In this document: positions 1 to 11,948 of the stretch, one piece after another
How the letters are laid out: each line of letters opens with the position of its first letter
How positions within the stretch are numbered: position 1 is the stretch's first letter
From: Aquatica leii
Lineage: Eukaryota > Arthropoda > Insecta > Coleoptera > Lampyridae
Assembly (NCBI GenBank): GCA_035610365.1
Contig: CM069433.1
Coordinates: 133,504,545-133,568,544, forward strand
DNA length: 64,000 bases
Direction of reading: 5' to 3'
Translations under genes and position numbers: made by a program
The notes under the pieces: generated by a model
The model's database searches: none
What the model saw: only the letters and a program-made list of their open reading frames with translations
Told to the model about the DNA's origin: nothing

Positions 1-467
1 TACCGTTGGTATTCTAAAACAAAATCATTTAAAATAAAATATCACATTAGGACTCACAATCAACTTAATCAGATTTGGTAACGTAAGATAAAAGTTTGAA
101 TTTAACAAAATACAAATATTTTGGTTAAATTAGACTTATAGCTATTTATTTATATTTATATAAAAATCAAACATCTTTTTTGTTCATAAAACATGTAATA
201 AGTTTGACTAGTATGTATTTATAACAATATTACATTTAGTATTGTAAATGACAGTTCTCTTTAGCTTCAAGGTTTCTGTAGTTTCTGCGCTCAGTTCTTT
301 CTGTTTTTAGTTATCTCAGCGTCAGTTCGCCGCTGCCAGTTGTCTCGTGACTACTCGGCCGCGACCGTACATAAGAGTGAAAATTAACTTTCAAGTATTT
401 ATAGAGGCAATCCTTCCTAAGCTATATGTTACCTGGTGGCGTTTGAAATAAACTGTTTTACTGGAAT
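1..467. other. No gene recognised; flank of P-like element
   Basis: AT-rich DNA with a GC-richer patch near 300-375. I see no coding exon. The patch could be the edge of an old repeat, but no family is recognisable. Confidence 0.4.
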
Positions 468-759
468 CACAGAGTACAAAATTATTCAGAGGAACAACTC
501 TCTTGGAAGGGGAAAGTACGAGCATTCAATCTGGCGCTGGATATCCGCCATGTTTTCAGGGTAGATCAGAGGCGTCATATTTGAATTTGAAATTGATTGT
601 TCTGTGTGGTTTACTTCATTGTTTTATGTTTGAAATTGCTTTTGTAGTCGTGATTTGTGTTTGCAGTTTATAAGTGTTAGATTGTAGTTTCTGTTTGATT
701 GTCGTGTACTGTGCCAAACATTATATTTTATAAACTAATTTTTTTATTGTATTTACCTA

Positions 760-865
760 ATGAGTAAACGTAAAGCTGGCGTGGTTTGTGCTGCAAAAAA
801 ATCCCCAAACAAAGGGTATAATTGCAACTTAAGTTTCTTTACATTCCCCAGAGATGAACAAAGTT
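760..865 (+). pseudogene. THAP domain exon 1 of P-like element
   Basis: An ATG at 760 opens a 35-codon stretch containing the first two THAP zinc ligands (VVCAAKK then NC) and the FFTFPRDEQ block that usually follows them. It ends at a good splice donor, gtaagt at 866. The THAP domain is the C2CH DNA-binding module that lets P transposases recognise their own ends. The second half lies in the next exon near 1139. The split matches the intron position in the related copy on the minus strand at 14827-15011. Confidence is high for the domain and moderate for the exact start. Confidence 0.75.
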
Positions 866-1138
866 GTAAGTACGTAATTAGCTGTTAAATAAAATCACAA
901 TCTGAATTCATGAAATTTCAGATAATAACATTGCTTTACTTATAAATAAAACATTAAAATTTGTTTGTATGATCGAAAAATATGTAATTTGCGAAATATA
1001 AATTTGAACAATAAACTACTAAGTTTACGTAATTCATCGGGTAAACTAACTTAATTACACCTCCCAATCTTGTAATAAAATATAATTCATTAAAGCGGTA
1101 GAATAACTTTAATAGATAAATTATGCATATAATTTGAA

Positions 1139-1376
1139 GGGAACATACTTGGCTAAGAGCTTGCGGTCAAGAGGATTTGTTACAAAATGTGTCTAAACCA
1201 GGTAGCTACAAACTGTGTGCAGCACATTTTAAAGATCATATGTACCTAAATGTATTAAAGAACCGGTTACTGCCAACTGCTTTACCAATATTATTCCCTT
1301 TGATGGAGTCTTCGTCAAACACAGATATTGAGCATAGTTACTATTTGCAAGCAACTGATTCTGTAGATACCAGTTA
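1139..1376 (+). pseudogene. THAP domain exon 2 of P-like element
   Basis: In frame after an AG-ended intron, the translation shows the invariant THAP tryptophan (HTWLRACGQ), then the CAAHF pair that completes the C2CH zinc site, then LKNRLLPTALP, the AVPT-like end of the domain. The stretch runs on for about 35 more residues to a stop at 1375-1377. The acceptor is weak. Together with 760-865 it gives a whole THAP domain at the amino end of a P-type transposase. Confidence 0.75.
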
Positions 1377-1444
1377 AGTTCTTTAACTACAATTTATAAT
1401 GGCTAGTGCACTATTAAAGCGTGATTTTTTATTTTAGGTCTTCC

Positions 1445-2835
1445 ATTAAATAAAATGAAAATCATTTAGAGGAGGCTTCAAGAAAATCTTTAGATAATAT
1501 TTCTCTTGAGGAGTGTATGCAGCTGACAAACAAATTTTGTCCAACGAAAGAGGTTGCTAACTTATAAACGCTCAAGTATCTCAAATAATTAAGCAACCAA
1601 GAGGGCGTAGATATCCTTTAGAATTTAAAAATGAATGCTTGTCAATGTACTATGCCGGTCCAAAACATTACAAACAAAAGTTAATAAAAAAAATTTGTTT
1701 GCTTCGAAAGTTACAGTATTGTCATTGGTTAGTAAAATTAAAGTAGAACCTGACCCAAAAAAACCGGAATTATTTGAAATGCTTCGCAGTAAAGTAAATT
1801 TTTTTTTTGTTTCCGATACATACTGCATGTTATGTGTGGATAAAATAAGCATAAAATGCAATTTATTTAATTCCATTGGCACAGATCAAATTGTTGGGAT
1901 AGAAGATGATGATCTGGGAACCAAAAAATTTAAAGCAGCAAAATCATCCTCCGTATTGATATAAGAGGTATAAAAAATAAATGAGTTCAACTCTTATGTC
2001 ACGGCTTCTTCCATAGAAATATTAGTGCTGCAAATATGCAACAAATTATTTTTAATTTGGTGACTCAACTTAGAGAAATTAATTTAATTGTTTGTGTGCC
2101 TCCACATATAATTAAAGCAATAAGAAATAATTTACAAAAACATAACTTTGTTCAACCAGATGGTCAAGAAACTTGTAGGAAATTTTTACTTGACTTTTAT
2201 GAGCATGACAAAAACTATTATCTACGAGCTGCTGTAAAACTAACAGATTCGCATATATATCCCAACAATTTCGAAAAAATGAAAGTTAGGTATGCAACAC
2301 AAATATCTAGTAATACGGTAGCCACAGGCATAAACGTTTACATTCGGTTTGGGGCAATACATGCAAGTGGTCTTGCAACTGTACAGTTCATACAGATGAT
2401 AGATAAATTTGCTTAATTCTGCAGAAATATCAAATCCCAAATAATATAATAGAGCATTTAAGGGCCTATCAAATATCTTTTTTGGATAAATGTCATGACT
2501 TCTTTAATAAGCTACAGCTGATATCAAAAACTGGCCAAGATTTTACCGGTAGAGTAAGTTTAAAAAACTGTTTGAAAATCACTTTGAATGGACTTAAACA
2601 TTTATGTTGAGAACATTTATCTATTCCGTTAACGTTTCTATTGACAAGACGATTGAGCCAAGACTGCCGAAAAAACTTTTTTGGTTCTATTAGGCAGCAG
2701 AACGAAAACTGCAAAAATCCGACACGGATACAGTTCAAACACTCGTTTAAAAAACTTTTATGCATGAAACTGCTTCATTCAAATTTACAAAACTGTGGAG
2801 ATGCAGAAAATAATTTATTTTAATTAAGTGATATT
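1445..2835 (+). pseudogene. P-type transposase body, multiply frameshifted
   Basis: Several plus-strand frames carry successive parts of the P/THAP9 transposase. One open stretch at 1635-1964 has the first catalytic aspartate (CMLCVDKISIKCNLF). 2036-2416 matches the middle of the intact homologue at 12376-14130, including PHIIKAIRNN and YDHDK-like blocks. 2641-2823 has the C-terminal TRRLSQDC..NFFG block. In that block the expected catalytic Glu (DCLENFFG in the other copy) reads DCRKNFFG, so the active site is lost as well as the frame. This is a fossil of a cut-and-paste transposase and not a host gene. Confidence 0.85.
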
Positions 2836-3732
2836 TTAAAAGACACAGATTATCACAATAGCGATATTTTGCAACAAAATTTCGAACGTTATGTCTGTGG
2901 GTATTTAATTAAAAAATGCTTGAATCAACATTCTAACATGTAACAACTATGCCCACACCTTGGAAGCTTTAGACAATAGCGCTTTATTTTGTCATTGAAA
3001 AGCATATGATACTTAATCCTTGAGTTTATTCGGTAATATGACCATGCCGGATAATATATTGTTTATTCGGCTGTTAAGGAATATCTTTGATTCTTTATTT
3101 GAAACAATCGCTAGTTCAAATAATATGAAAGATTTGCTAGACTTGTCGATGCATGTTATATTTATCCATCCGTGTCATAATTTTCCAATAAATTAAGTTG
3201 AATTTTAGATTAAGAATATATTATAGCTTAAAATACATTAACAGAAATTAAAAAAAAAGTGACAACAAAAACAAGTTGTTAAATTTGAGAAATCAATAAA
3301 ATTAAAAAATACATTTTGAGTTATTTATTTGGCATCAATATGAACGTTTTATTTATTTTTAATTGAAAATGAGTCATGTATCAGTTCTTTGGTTAGCCAA
3401 ATACTTAATCTGTGCGTTTAACTTTATTTTTGTAAATTTACAGGCGCATAGTACATACGCTAAGTTTTGGTATGCTTAAATAATTAATCTTTAGAGAATC
3501 GTGTGGTATTTATTATTTACTTTCAAATATTTTAAGTACGGACCTTATCACTCGCTATAATTAAAATTTCTAAACACGATCCTAAATTTCTACCTTTCAA
3601 ACATGGCTGTCTTTGTCTTGCAAAGATCAAACGCGCCGACCTTAAGTTGTGCCTCTCATAATTTTGTACTCTCTGTAGGTATACGAACATATCCTCATTT
3701 AATCTACAGTAATTATTTCTAAGTCAAATAGT

Positions 3733-4755
3733 TACTGTGCCTAATTGTAATTCATGTATTAAGAACAACCCAACCTTTTCTTTTCACTACTTCCCACAGA
3801 TTAAAGATCAAAAACGTCGAAAATTGTTGATTAAACAATTAAAAATGGAAAGTCGTTTTATGACACTTTGGAGCCTTCACTTTATGGATACAGATTTTTA
3901 AATGTAGGGAAACCAGAAAAAGCAGAGATTTAAAAAAGAATGCAATGCTTTCATACAAATTGCCACAATCAATTCAAAATGAGAGAGGCGAAAGAGGTAA
4001 AAACAGTTGAATCAACAACTGATAAATTACAGCAGCCAGTAGAAAGTAATCCTACTGAAAGAGAAGATATTGCAACCGAAGCATTGCTGCAGTTAATATA
4101 TAGTCGACCTAACATTAGAAAAAAAACTTTTAAAGATTAGCAAGTACAAGTAAATAGTCCAAACTTTTTAACACTAAGTGATTTGATAAATTCAAATTCC
4201 GTTTTATGTAGCTTTGCCGGTTTACAAAATTTTGATATAGTAAATGCAATAATTAATGCTGTGGTCATGGTTTACAAGAATGTTCGTCAACACAGATTGA
4301 CACTGAAGAACAGAATAATTTTAACATTTGTAAAATTAAAACTTTGCTAAGATTTTCTGTAATATTACCGTTGTCTGGAATTACACAAAATCTGCATAAA
4401 ACTTATATTACTGATATGGTGAATATACTTGCTGAAGTTCTTAAATGTACTATATATATATATATCTTCCCGAAAAAACTAAAATTCTCAGAAATATGCC
4501 TATTTGTTTTAAAAATTTTCAAAACACTGCAATAGTTCTTGATTGCACAGAAATAAAAATTCTATTCTATTCACATTATAAGTCAAGTGACACTATAAAG
4601 TTTATGAATGGAGTGTCACCATCGGGTGTTATATCTTATATCAGCAAAGCTTATAGAGGTCGTGTTTCTGACAAAATAATATTTGAGCAGAGCAAGTTGT
4701 TTGAAATAATTGAAACCCAGTCAGTTATTATGGTTGATGAAGGATTTTTAATAAA
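3733..4755 (+). pseudogene. ISL2EU-type transposase remnant (THAP + DDE)
   Basis: 3737-3900 encodes a THAP-like start (VPNCNSC, FHYFP, then SLHFMDTDF). Further on come SVKERIILTF-like sequence (LKNRIILTFVKLK, about 4300), then NMPICFKNFQNTAIVLDCTEI with the first acidic residue, YKSSDTIKFMNGVSPSG, YRGRVSDK and MVDEGF with the second (usually DRGF). This order is that of the THAP-plus-DDE_Tnp_4 transposases of ISL2EU/IS4EU elements. At least three frame changes and stops separate the parts. The homology stops where the minus-strand LINE fragment begins, so the third acidic residue is gone. I did not find terminal repeats. Confidence 0.75.
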
Positions 4756-4925
4756 TCATTTGTGTCTGATTCATATTTCGCTACTCTTAATACATAATTT
4801 GTTTTGTTATTTCTATCTTGTCCGACAACTTTTTGATTTGTTCTGTTTCCTGTCCATGCATTAAAATCACCTAGAATTAGTACTTCTCTTGGGCTAGCAA
4901 TATCCTATAGATGCTCTGTCAACAA
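4756..4925 (-). mobile_element. LINE endonuclease fragment
   Basis: On the minus strand the translation reads ILGDFNAWTGN followed about ten residues on by VVGQD. GDFN..TG is the catalytic block of the APE-type endonuclease of non-LTR retrotransposons. Only about 55 codons survive. It abuts the ISL2EU remnant and probably inserted into it, being 5'- and 3'-truncated. The clade cannot be decided from this length. Confidence 0.65.
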
Positions 4926-6317
4926 CATAATAACAATTATAAACAACAAGATAATGAAAAACATATGTCAATATCGATCATGATGTCAATGTATGTAGTG
5001 ATCATAAAGATAGAAAAGTAAGTGTATTCTTGTATTGTAGTATTATAGTGTAAACGCCACTTAACTAATAAATGAAAGCAACAAATTAAAACATGGCGCA
5101 GCCGGTAAGATGTAAAATAATGGTGGATGTGTAAATTCTTTAGTATAAAATTTATCCTCGGTACGCCCACCTTTCGTTATTGCAGTACGGTTAGAATGTC
5201 AAACACGATGTTATTTCTTCCGGTAAAATTTGAAGAACGCAGACATCCTCTGACGTTTCATTGTTAAGTATTTCACACACCTCTATGTGATTTGCAATCG
5301 AATGTTGTAGGAATCTGAGTGAAAGTCTTTATATGGGCGGGTTTCCATACCTCTACTTGTGTTCTTTATCTGTAGAGTTAATAAGCACATGTCGCAATGT
5401 CACTGGAGTTAACACCACCTACACTTCCGAGTGGTTGAATACAATCATATTGGACGAAACAATTACCGAATTTATGAAATTAATTGGAGGGAAACTCTAC
5501 GCAATCGCTTATTTTCAGTGATCTTATGAATTAAAAAGGGATTTACTTGTGATAACGCCGTATGTAGTACATCTTTGTTCAATTTAAATTAAGTTTTAGG
5601 AAATGCAGATAAGGTGCCACTAGCGAGTCGCATGCTTTGATAAAAACGAATTATCAGTATTATACTTCTTATTTTTTAATTCTTAGTATTTTATTGGTCA
5701 GTTAATTGTAATGACGTCTGTACGTGCATATTAGATCGTTAACACAATTAATTATAAAATTGTTTTGTTGTGTCATATTATTATACGGTGCGCTCTGATT
5801 TTCTAAATATTCGATTTTTGTACTTTTGCATTTTAATTTACGGATGTAAAGTCGTTCCTTCTCTGAATGTAAAAGTTAGCCCAACTAAATCACTTTGTTG
5901 TACGACTAGTTGCCCAGCTGAGGGCGTAGTTTATATTTTGTCTGTGATACCGACCTAGGTGATAGTGTTTGATAAAATTTGAATGAATTTACTTGTGTAC
6001 CTTTTTCTTCTTCTTCAATCTACTGTCTGTGATATGATAAATATATATTTTGTGTTACCACTTCTCTTATTTGTTTTTTTTCAGCTGCGGATAGATTTAA
6101 ATCCCATCCTAATCTTTCATCGTTTTGGCGCCTTTTTAAATTATTGTATAATCTAACACCATAAAGCCTATGACTCTATCTCCGGAACAACTGAGTCAAT
6201 CGTCGCTCTCTTTTAGTTACAAGACAAACCACGTAGCAATGGTAAAGAATAATTTCAAAATATACCAAGCACATGCGAGATTACAAACTAAATATGATAG
6301 AACAGAGAGAATATGAA
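4926..6317. other. No gene recognised
   Basis: AT-rich sequence with scattered reading frames under 65 codons that show no family resemblance. No tRNA, repeat end or splice-supported exon stands out. Confidence 0.4.
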
Positions 6318-6815
6318 TATAAAAAGTCAGCTCCATACCAAATTTCAAGTTATTAGGAAATTGGTTCGAGAGTTATCGTGGATACATCCAAAGATAATTT
6401 AAATAAGATGCAGCACTCCGTACATAAACAAGTCAAAAGAATATAGAAAAAAATTGTTGTTTTTTAGCGTATCTTGCTTTCCCTTCAAGATATGGAATTT
6501 TCGTCACGGGCAGGATTCGAACCTAGGATTATATATGGAATTGACTTTAAATTATAAATCAAATATCTAATAAACTGTTAATTTTAAGATTTTTACTTGA
6601 ATAAATTGTTAAAAAGAATTAACTCTATAAGAAACTATAAAAATAATTCGAATAATTTACATACGTACAAAATTATATAAGAAAAACTGTTCAAAATGGC
6701 GGATACACCCACTTCCGGTTTCTTATCAGACCCATTTTTTAATAAAACCAAGAGAATATGAAAAGTCAGCTTCATACCAAATTTCAAGTTACTAGGACTT
6801 TTGGTTCGATTGCTA
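6318..6815 (-). repeat. Dispersed repeat family, copy 1
   Basis: The stretch with gtcagctccataccaaattt, a B-box-like ttcgaa motif near 6510 and a second gtcagcttcataccaaattt near 6765 matches 24900-25410 in the opposite orientation, for several hundred bases at high similarity. The gcaggattcgaaccta core read on the minus strand is GGTTCGAATCC, the internal RNA polymerase III B box, which suggests tRNA-derived SINE ancestry. I see no clear A box. Confidence 0.6.
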
Positions 6816-6835
6816 TACATTCCTTATAGGACAGT

Positions 6836-7994
6836 AAAAGGAGGTTGTGTATTTGGATTATAAGAAACACAATATTTTGTCACATTTCTAATCGTAAGAA
6901 TTTAAAATAAATATTAAAATATGTTATAAACTATAAACCCAAACAAAATTAGAACTAGCTTTACTATGTTTTTTTAGTAAAATTTGGATACGTCATTTTG
7001 TGGCAAAACTAAAAGTTAAATTTTGTTGGTCAGTGTTAATGGTTACCTTATTTTGGTGTTTCAAGTATTTTCACCTAAATTTAAATTATAAATAAGCATT
7101 AGTCGTTTCTTGCTATATTATTTAAAGTAAAACTTGTAGATGCGTTTAGTGCGTGGCACATTTTTGAACGTAGTGTAAGAAAGATTTTTTTGTTAAACTA
7201 ATATTTTCTTTAAATATATTATTAGTTATTACTAAAAAATCTGGTATCAAAAACAAACTAAATTTAAGTGCAAACAGTATAAAAAAAGTGCTTCTAAACC
7301 AACAAAACTTTAGAGCACGTGTAATGAAAGACATTATCGAACACATTGATTATATTAAAAAGTTTATGAAAATACATTAAAACTTCTATAGAAAAAGTTG
7401 AAGTAGTTTAAGGCCGCATTGTATACAGTACAAACAAATTGTCAATTTTAAAAATAATAAGATTTTTAGTAAAAATGTGTTTAAAACTTTTTACTTTACA
7501 TAAATCTAACTTTATCTTTAATAAAGTCAAAATAAATTTAAATTGAAAGGTAAGTTAAACTTAAAATTTAATTTGAAACACTTTTAGTAACTTTTTTTAG
7601 GGATTGATTAATTGGTATTAACCACAGCACGCGTAAGTTCTCCAATACATAAATTTTAGACCTTTTGAGTTAGGTCAGTTTAATTAAATCTTTGATTAAA
7701 TGATTTATATTTTATGCGATTAGTCAAATTTGATTGCCTTGTAAATTTACAATATTATAGCCGTCTAAATATTATTTTATATTTTTTGTTAATGTAATCC
7801 AATTTTTGTATTTTTTGTATTTTTTGTTTGTTTTAGTTTTTAACTTGTTATAGTTTAGAACGTTTAGGTAATTTGTTTACTGTGTGTAAAATTCAAATAA
7901 CATACTTATCATTTCTTTTAGTTGTAGAGTTAAATTATTTAATTTAAAGTCTTCTACACAAAAAATATTTTAGTTTTAATTTATTTTATTTTAT
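6836..7994. other. No gene recognised
   Basis: Very AT-rich. A simple-sequence patch of repeated tttttgtatt units lies near 7800-7830. No coding or RNA feature is supported. Confidence 0.4.
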
Positions 7995-8032
7995 AAACAT
8001 GTTTTGACATTGTAAAATGTCATCATCAGTAT
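7995..8032 (-). ncRNA. Hammerhead-like core motif (decayed)
   Basis: Read on the minus strand: ctgatga, then a perfect 7-bp stem (tgacatt/aatgtca) with a 2-base loop, then aaaacatg. CUGAUGA-stem-GAAAC is the conserved core of hammerhead ribozymes carried by several retroelement families. Here the GAAA is AAAA, so it should be inactive. An A/T-rich tail follows. This is probably the end of an old non-autonomous element. Confidence 0.3.
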
Positions 8033-8097
8033 GTCTACAAACAGTATAAATTATATAAATTATTATGTTTGTTAAAGGTATCTGCATCTAATAGTAT

Positions 8098-8225
8098 ATT
8101 ATATATCAAGGTTGAGAAGTGCATCATTATAACCTAAGTGATAGATTATATCGCGAGAGCGAAGCCTCGAGGGATATAAATCGCGCAGGTTATAATGAAC
8201 TTTTCAACCGTGGTATATATATATA
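8098..8225. repeat. Small hairpin MITE, copy 1
   Basis: Ends are inverted: tatatcaaggttgagaagt at the left and acttttcaaccgtggtatat at the right. The interior contains a second palindromic set around cgagggatataaatcgcgc. A sister copy lies inverted at 8468-8578. Confidence 0.6.
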
Positions 8226-8467
8226 ATTTTTTTAATGCTTAAAATAATAATGTTTTTAAACAATTTAAACAACTTTAGCAATAAAAACTTACGTTATCTG
8301 TTTATTTTTGTGTTTTAAATCACAATTAAAAATTACGTCAAAATTAGTTCTATTAAAATAATGACAACTGTCAGAATTACTGACTTGATTTTTAATTTAC
8401 AATTAATATCTTAAATTTTAAATTTGATTTAGTAACAGGTAGAAAGGTTTTAATAAATCTAGTAATG

Positions 8468-8578
8468 GAAAAAATTGTATATATATCACGGTTGAGAAGT
8501 TCATTATAACCTGCGCGATTTATATCCCTCGACGCTTCGCGTCTTGCACTTCTCAACCTTGATATATCATATACTATT
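8468..8578. repeat. Small hairpin MITE, copy 2 (inverted to copy 1)
   Basis: It has the same ends and the same gcgcgatttatatccctcga core as 8098-8225 in reverse orientation, about 240 bases away. The pair could itself form a large hairpin with the 8226-8467 sequence as loop. Confidence 0.6.
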
Positions 8579-10039
8579 TCTTGTGTGTTGTGATAACCGT
8601 ATAAATCTGAATCCACTTTAAGAATATTAATTTGCGCAGGTCTTTTGTTAAAAAGAGAATGTATTTATTTTATTAGAAGATTAATATTGTTATATTTTTA
8701 TTATTGTCTTTCACGGCCATGAAAAAAAAGTTTTTCGATAAATTCATTTTTTTGTTGCCTATTGCCTGTGCCGACTTTTTTTAAACAACTATAAGAAACG
8801 AATATTTTAATAGTATTATTACAAAATGTGAGTACGAAAGTAGTTTGGTATTATAAATAATAACTAACTAAGAAATATAGATTCGAACTAAAAGATACAA
8901 CTTTTGTGCTGTGTATAAAAATAAACAAGTAACTTAAACGTCTTCATTTCTAGCAGTTTGGCTGAAAGGCAAGTTTTCAAAGAATTTACATGCATTCACA
9001 CACATTTAGAGAATCTTTTTAGCTCTTAGGTTTTAGAACTTTAAAGAAACCAGGATTGTTTTAGGTGGTATCACCACAGATGTGCATTGCCCACTGTATG
9101 ATTCACGATATTCTATGCCTTGGCATTTTAGTATATACTGGAAATTCCTTGATCAGTTTTCTTTCAAATGGATACTCTTTATAGATGTATTTTGTAAGGT
9201 TATCGGTCCAGGATCTAAAAATTAGAGTGGATCAAATTTTCATTTTTTTCGAAATTCATTTTTAGCCACTACAGAAAAGCCTATTAGAAAATTCAATTGT
9301 TTTATACTGCCCCCAAGATTTAGAAAACATATTAAATCGTAAAATTTACCTAAAATTTAACAGATTGTTTCAAATTATTTTTCATGGGATTTACTTTTAG
9401 GCCGTTGGTTGACACATTCTACATAGAAGCACAATTATAGCGTTTTTACATTTGCTGAACTGAATTGCTTCATATTGCCTTTTTGAAATTTTCATGAAAG
9501 TTAAAAATACTTTTTATGTAGGAAAAACAATGTTTTGTTCTAGCGTGTTGTTATTTGACAATAAACAAAAGTAGATTAAAACAGAAGTACAATAGAACAT
9601 TAAAAGTAAAAAAATGACATATCACAAAGGTTGATACAATTTCTTTGTGTTAAAAACTGGCATAATCTTGCGAGAATGTATCCTTGTCTTGATGAATCCG
9701 TCTCGTCTTTCGCTATAGCAGACTCTGTGACAATTTTTACACACCTTTTTGGTTGCTTGTGTGTGACAAGGGAATTTGAAAATTATAGCCAAAACGAGAT
9801 CCAGAAGTTTTTGCTTGTCGCGCTTTTAATATACTACGCAAAGCCAGTACTCGTACTGTTTCACATTCGTCAGTCAACATAGTTATTTAAATATTTTCCG
9901 AGGGTTCAAAAATCTATTTTTTTGAATGACAAAATTCTTCTTGAACAAATTTTTGGCGCAATAACTAGAATTCATAGCTTTGCACATTATTTTACAAATA
10001 AAGTTGGTCTGTGCTTAAATTTTTGTTATTTGTTACAGC
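8579..10039. other. No gene recognised
   Basis: AT-rich sequence. A reading frame of 83 codons at 9631-9882 has no motif I recognise and no supporting splice or start context. Confidence 0.4.
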
Positions 10040-10183
10040 AGGCAAAGTACAGTTAATGCATCGAAATGGCACAAGATAAAACCGCTTACAATCTTTCAGA
10101 GTCCATTGAAGGCTTCAGGTCCAGTAGTAGTACCGTCAAGGTGTTCGAACAAATGAGGAAGAGGGAGTTCATTTGCATATAAT
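10040..10183 (+). CDS. Possible short exon of unknown gene
   Basis: A pyrimidine-rich tract followed by gttacag marks a credible splice acceptor near 10039. Downstream, an ATG near 10066 opens 38 codons beginning MAQDKTAYNLSES and ending with a stop at about 10182. The translation is balanced in composition, unlike the surrounding AT-rich chance frames, and contains a serine-rich run and FEQMRKREF. I do not recognise a family. An in-frame stop lies between acceptor and ATG, so the acceptor would join a 5' leader. It could also be a chance frame. Confidence 0.25.
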
Positions 10184-11379
10184 TGTTAAATCATTTATAA
10201 TTTGATTTATAATTAAAATGAATTAAAAAAAGGCCCCATTACTAGCTACAATACATTTAAACTGCATGCCAAAATATGAATTTGCTGGTTTAATTAGCCT
10301 AAATTTTTAATATTTCCGGATTAAATTAAAGTCAACATTCCGATTTTTTTTTGTAAAAGAAGTATTATCATCTTTTGAACGTAATTAATGGTTGAACAAT
10401 TGTAATCTTAATTCCCATTACAAATTCTCATAACATTCTTCAACTTTAACGCCATCTACCCAGTAAACACAAAATTGATAATGTTTAGTAACAGTTTCAA
10501 AACAAAAAATTTATGATTCACTCTTGTTTCAAACATAAAAGAAACCTAACTGCAATAAAATAGCTATAAGTCCATCGCTGTTTCACTTATTTGTATCAGT
10601 AGAGTTTCAGTATTTTAAATTCAAATTTGTTTCAAAATAAATGTTGCATTCGGTTTACGTTTTAAAAGCTTCGTTCTTGAACTGATACTAAATGATCAAT
10701 AAATGTATGATTTTCTTGTTTTAATAATGAACTAAAACAATTCTTTCAATAATATAATAATACATTTTCGAATGCACGTATCAAATTTTATTGCACAATA
10801 AATATTTTTAAGTACAATATCACATTGAGTTTTTTACATATTGCAACTTTCTTTGATGTGGTCTTTTCACGGAAGTCTCGAAAACTGCATCAGTTACTGT
10901 TGGGTAGCAACTTTTAACCGCATCTGTAACATAGAAATAAATATTTCATTTATGTACATACATAATCATAGAGTTACACAAAATTAATCACATTTTTTTA
11001 ATCAAAAACAACACAAACTTAATATAAATATCACTTTAGCAATCATTAGAAAGTTATGATAAAGCTTTTGATAATATTCTTTAATATTAGCAGTCTTTTC
11101 AATTTTAAACATGGGTATATATATACATATATGTACCTATTTTATAGGTATTATAGGATGTATCATTCAAATTGCACAATTATTCACCTACATGACAGGA
11201 AATTGTTTATAATAAAATTATAAAAGTTTTAGTTACATAGCAATTGGGTATCAAGTTTTTTACGTCCCTTAAGTTAGCAATACAAAGTTAGCAAAATCAA
11301 ATAAAACATAATTAGGAATTTGTTCTTGCGGTCCAGGTAATAGCGGTCGTCAATACAACAAAAATCACTAATCGGTTCA
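10184..11379. other. No gene recognised
   Basis: AT-rich DNA with short tata repeats near 11115-11150. Nothing coding or structural is supported. Confidence 0.4.
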
Positions 11380-11515
11380 GTTTACAGGACAGCCGAAAAC
11401 GGTTTTAGTCAAATATGTTGGGACAAGAGAGGGTTTTTTCGGAAACGGATCTCGGAAGAAAATAAATGTGCGCATTATCCCGGACTTGGTGGGAAGCTAC
11501 AATGTAGGTGGAAGT
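11380..11515 (+). pseudogene. Possible piggyBac-like transposase scrap
   Basis: One plus frame is open for about 45 codons and reads KYVGTREGFFGNGSRKK, then VRIIPDLVGSYNVGG. A basic run followed by V..P..V..YN..GG resembles the C-terminal part of the piggyBac DDE domain (YNxxMGGVD). The usual acidic residue after GGV is not there. It ends where the Polinton fragment begins. The call is tentative because the stretch is short. Confidence 0.3.
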
Positions 11516-11948
11516 CAAACATTTATTGCTCACTTCAATTTTACATTTTTTTAATTTTTACATATATCATACATTATTAACTATGTTATTTATTTTTGAA
11601 TCAATTCAATATTTACTGTTTCACCAACAGCTTCTCGACACGAGATAGAAGTTTTTTCCCAAACCAATCATGCTATTAATTTGGTTAATGTCTTCAATCG
11701 AAAACTTGTTAATAAATCTTTGTGGTAGAGGTACTTTAAAATCTTGGCATTCGACAATCACTAGCTCCCCAAATTTACCATCGATTTCACTAAAATACTT
11801 AATGTTATACTGCTCATTTATTAATAGACTTCTTACACTCAGATAAGAAACCAAATGAGAAGTTTCGTTCAAGTTTGCACAAAATGATTCCATCTTAATT
11901 TTTGTCTTAAATGTATTAAAACGAATAAGAGTAAAAAAAATACTAATA
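11515..11948 (-). mobile_element. Polinton end fragment, inner part
   Basis: This aligns with the inner part of the inverted ends of the Polinton at 42178-59734, including its small end-encoded gene (11621-11893) and leader. The matching outer part of the same end reappears at 23203-23459, so a P element (and what is nested in it) interrupts it. The rest of this second Polinton is not in the window to the left. It is a fossil and clearly diverged from the other copy. Confidence 0.75.
11621..11893 (-). pseudogene. Polinton end-encoded small protein, third copy
   Basis: Homologous to the genes at 42492-42797 and 59108-59413 over about 88 residues, sharing NLNETSHLV, LLINEQY, DFKVPLPQRFINKFS and IEDINQINS. 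The copy is a relic with a divergent carboxyl end. It lies on the minus strand with the element end to its right, exactly as in the right end of the larger Polinton. See those entries for the possible OB-fold role. Confidence 0.7.

Larger units (their letters stand above)
468..3677 (+). mobile_element. Decayed P-like (THAP) DNA transposon
   Basis: Inverted ends are visible. Left 468-562 begins cacagagtacaaaattat, and the right end at 3585-3677, read on the minus strand, begins tacagagagtacaaaattat; both then share a ccatgtttt block. Between them lie, in order on the plus strand, two THAP exons, a transposase core with a P-type first aspartate, and the conserved C-terminal block. I could not find a clean 8-bp target duplication. 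The reading frame is split many times and the catalytic Glu block is altered, so the copy is dead. The P element at 11949-15069 is a close relative. Confidence 0.85.
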
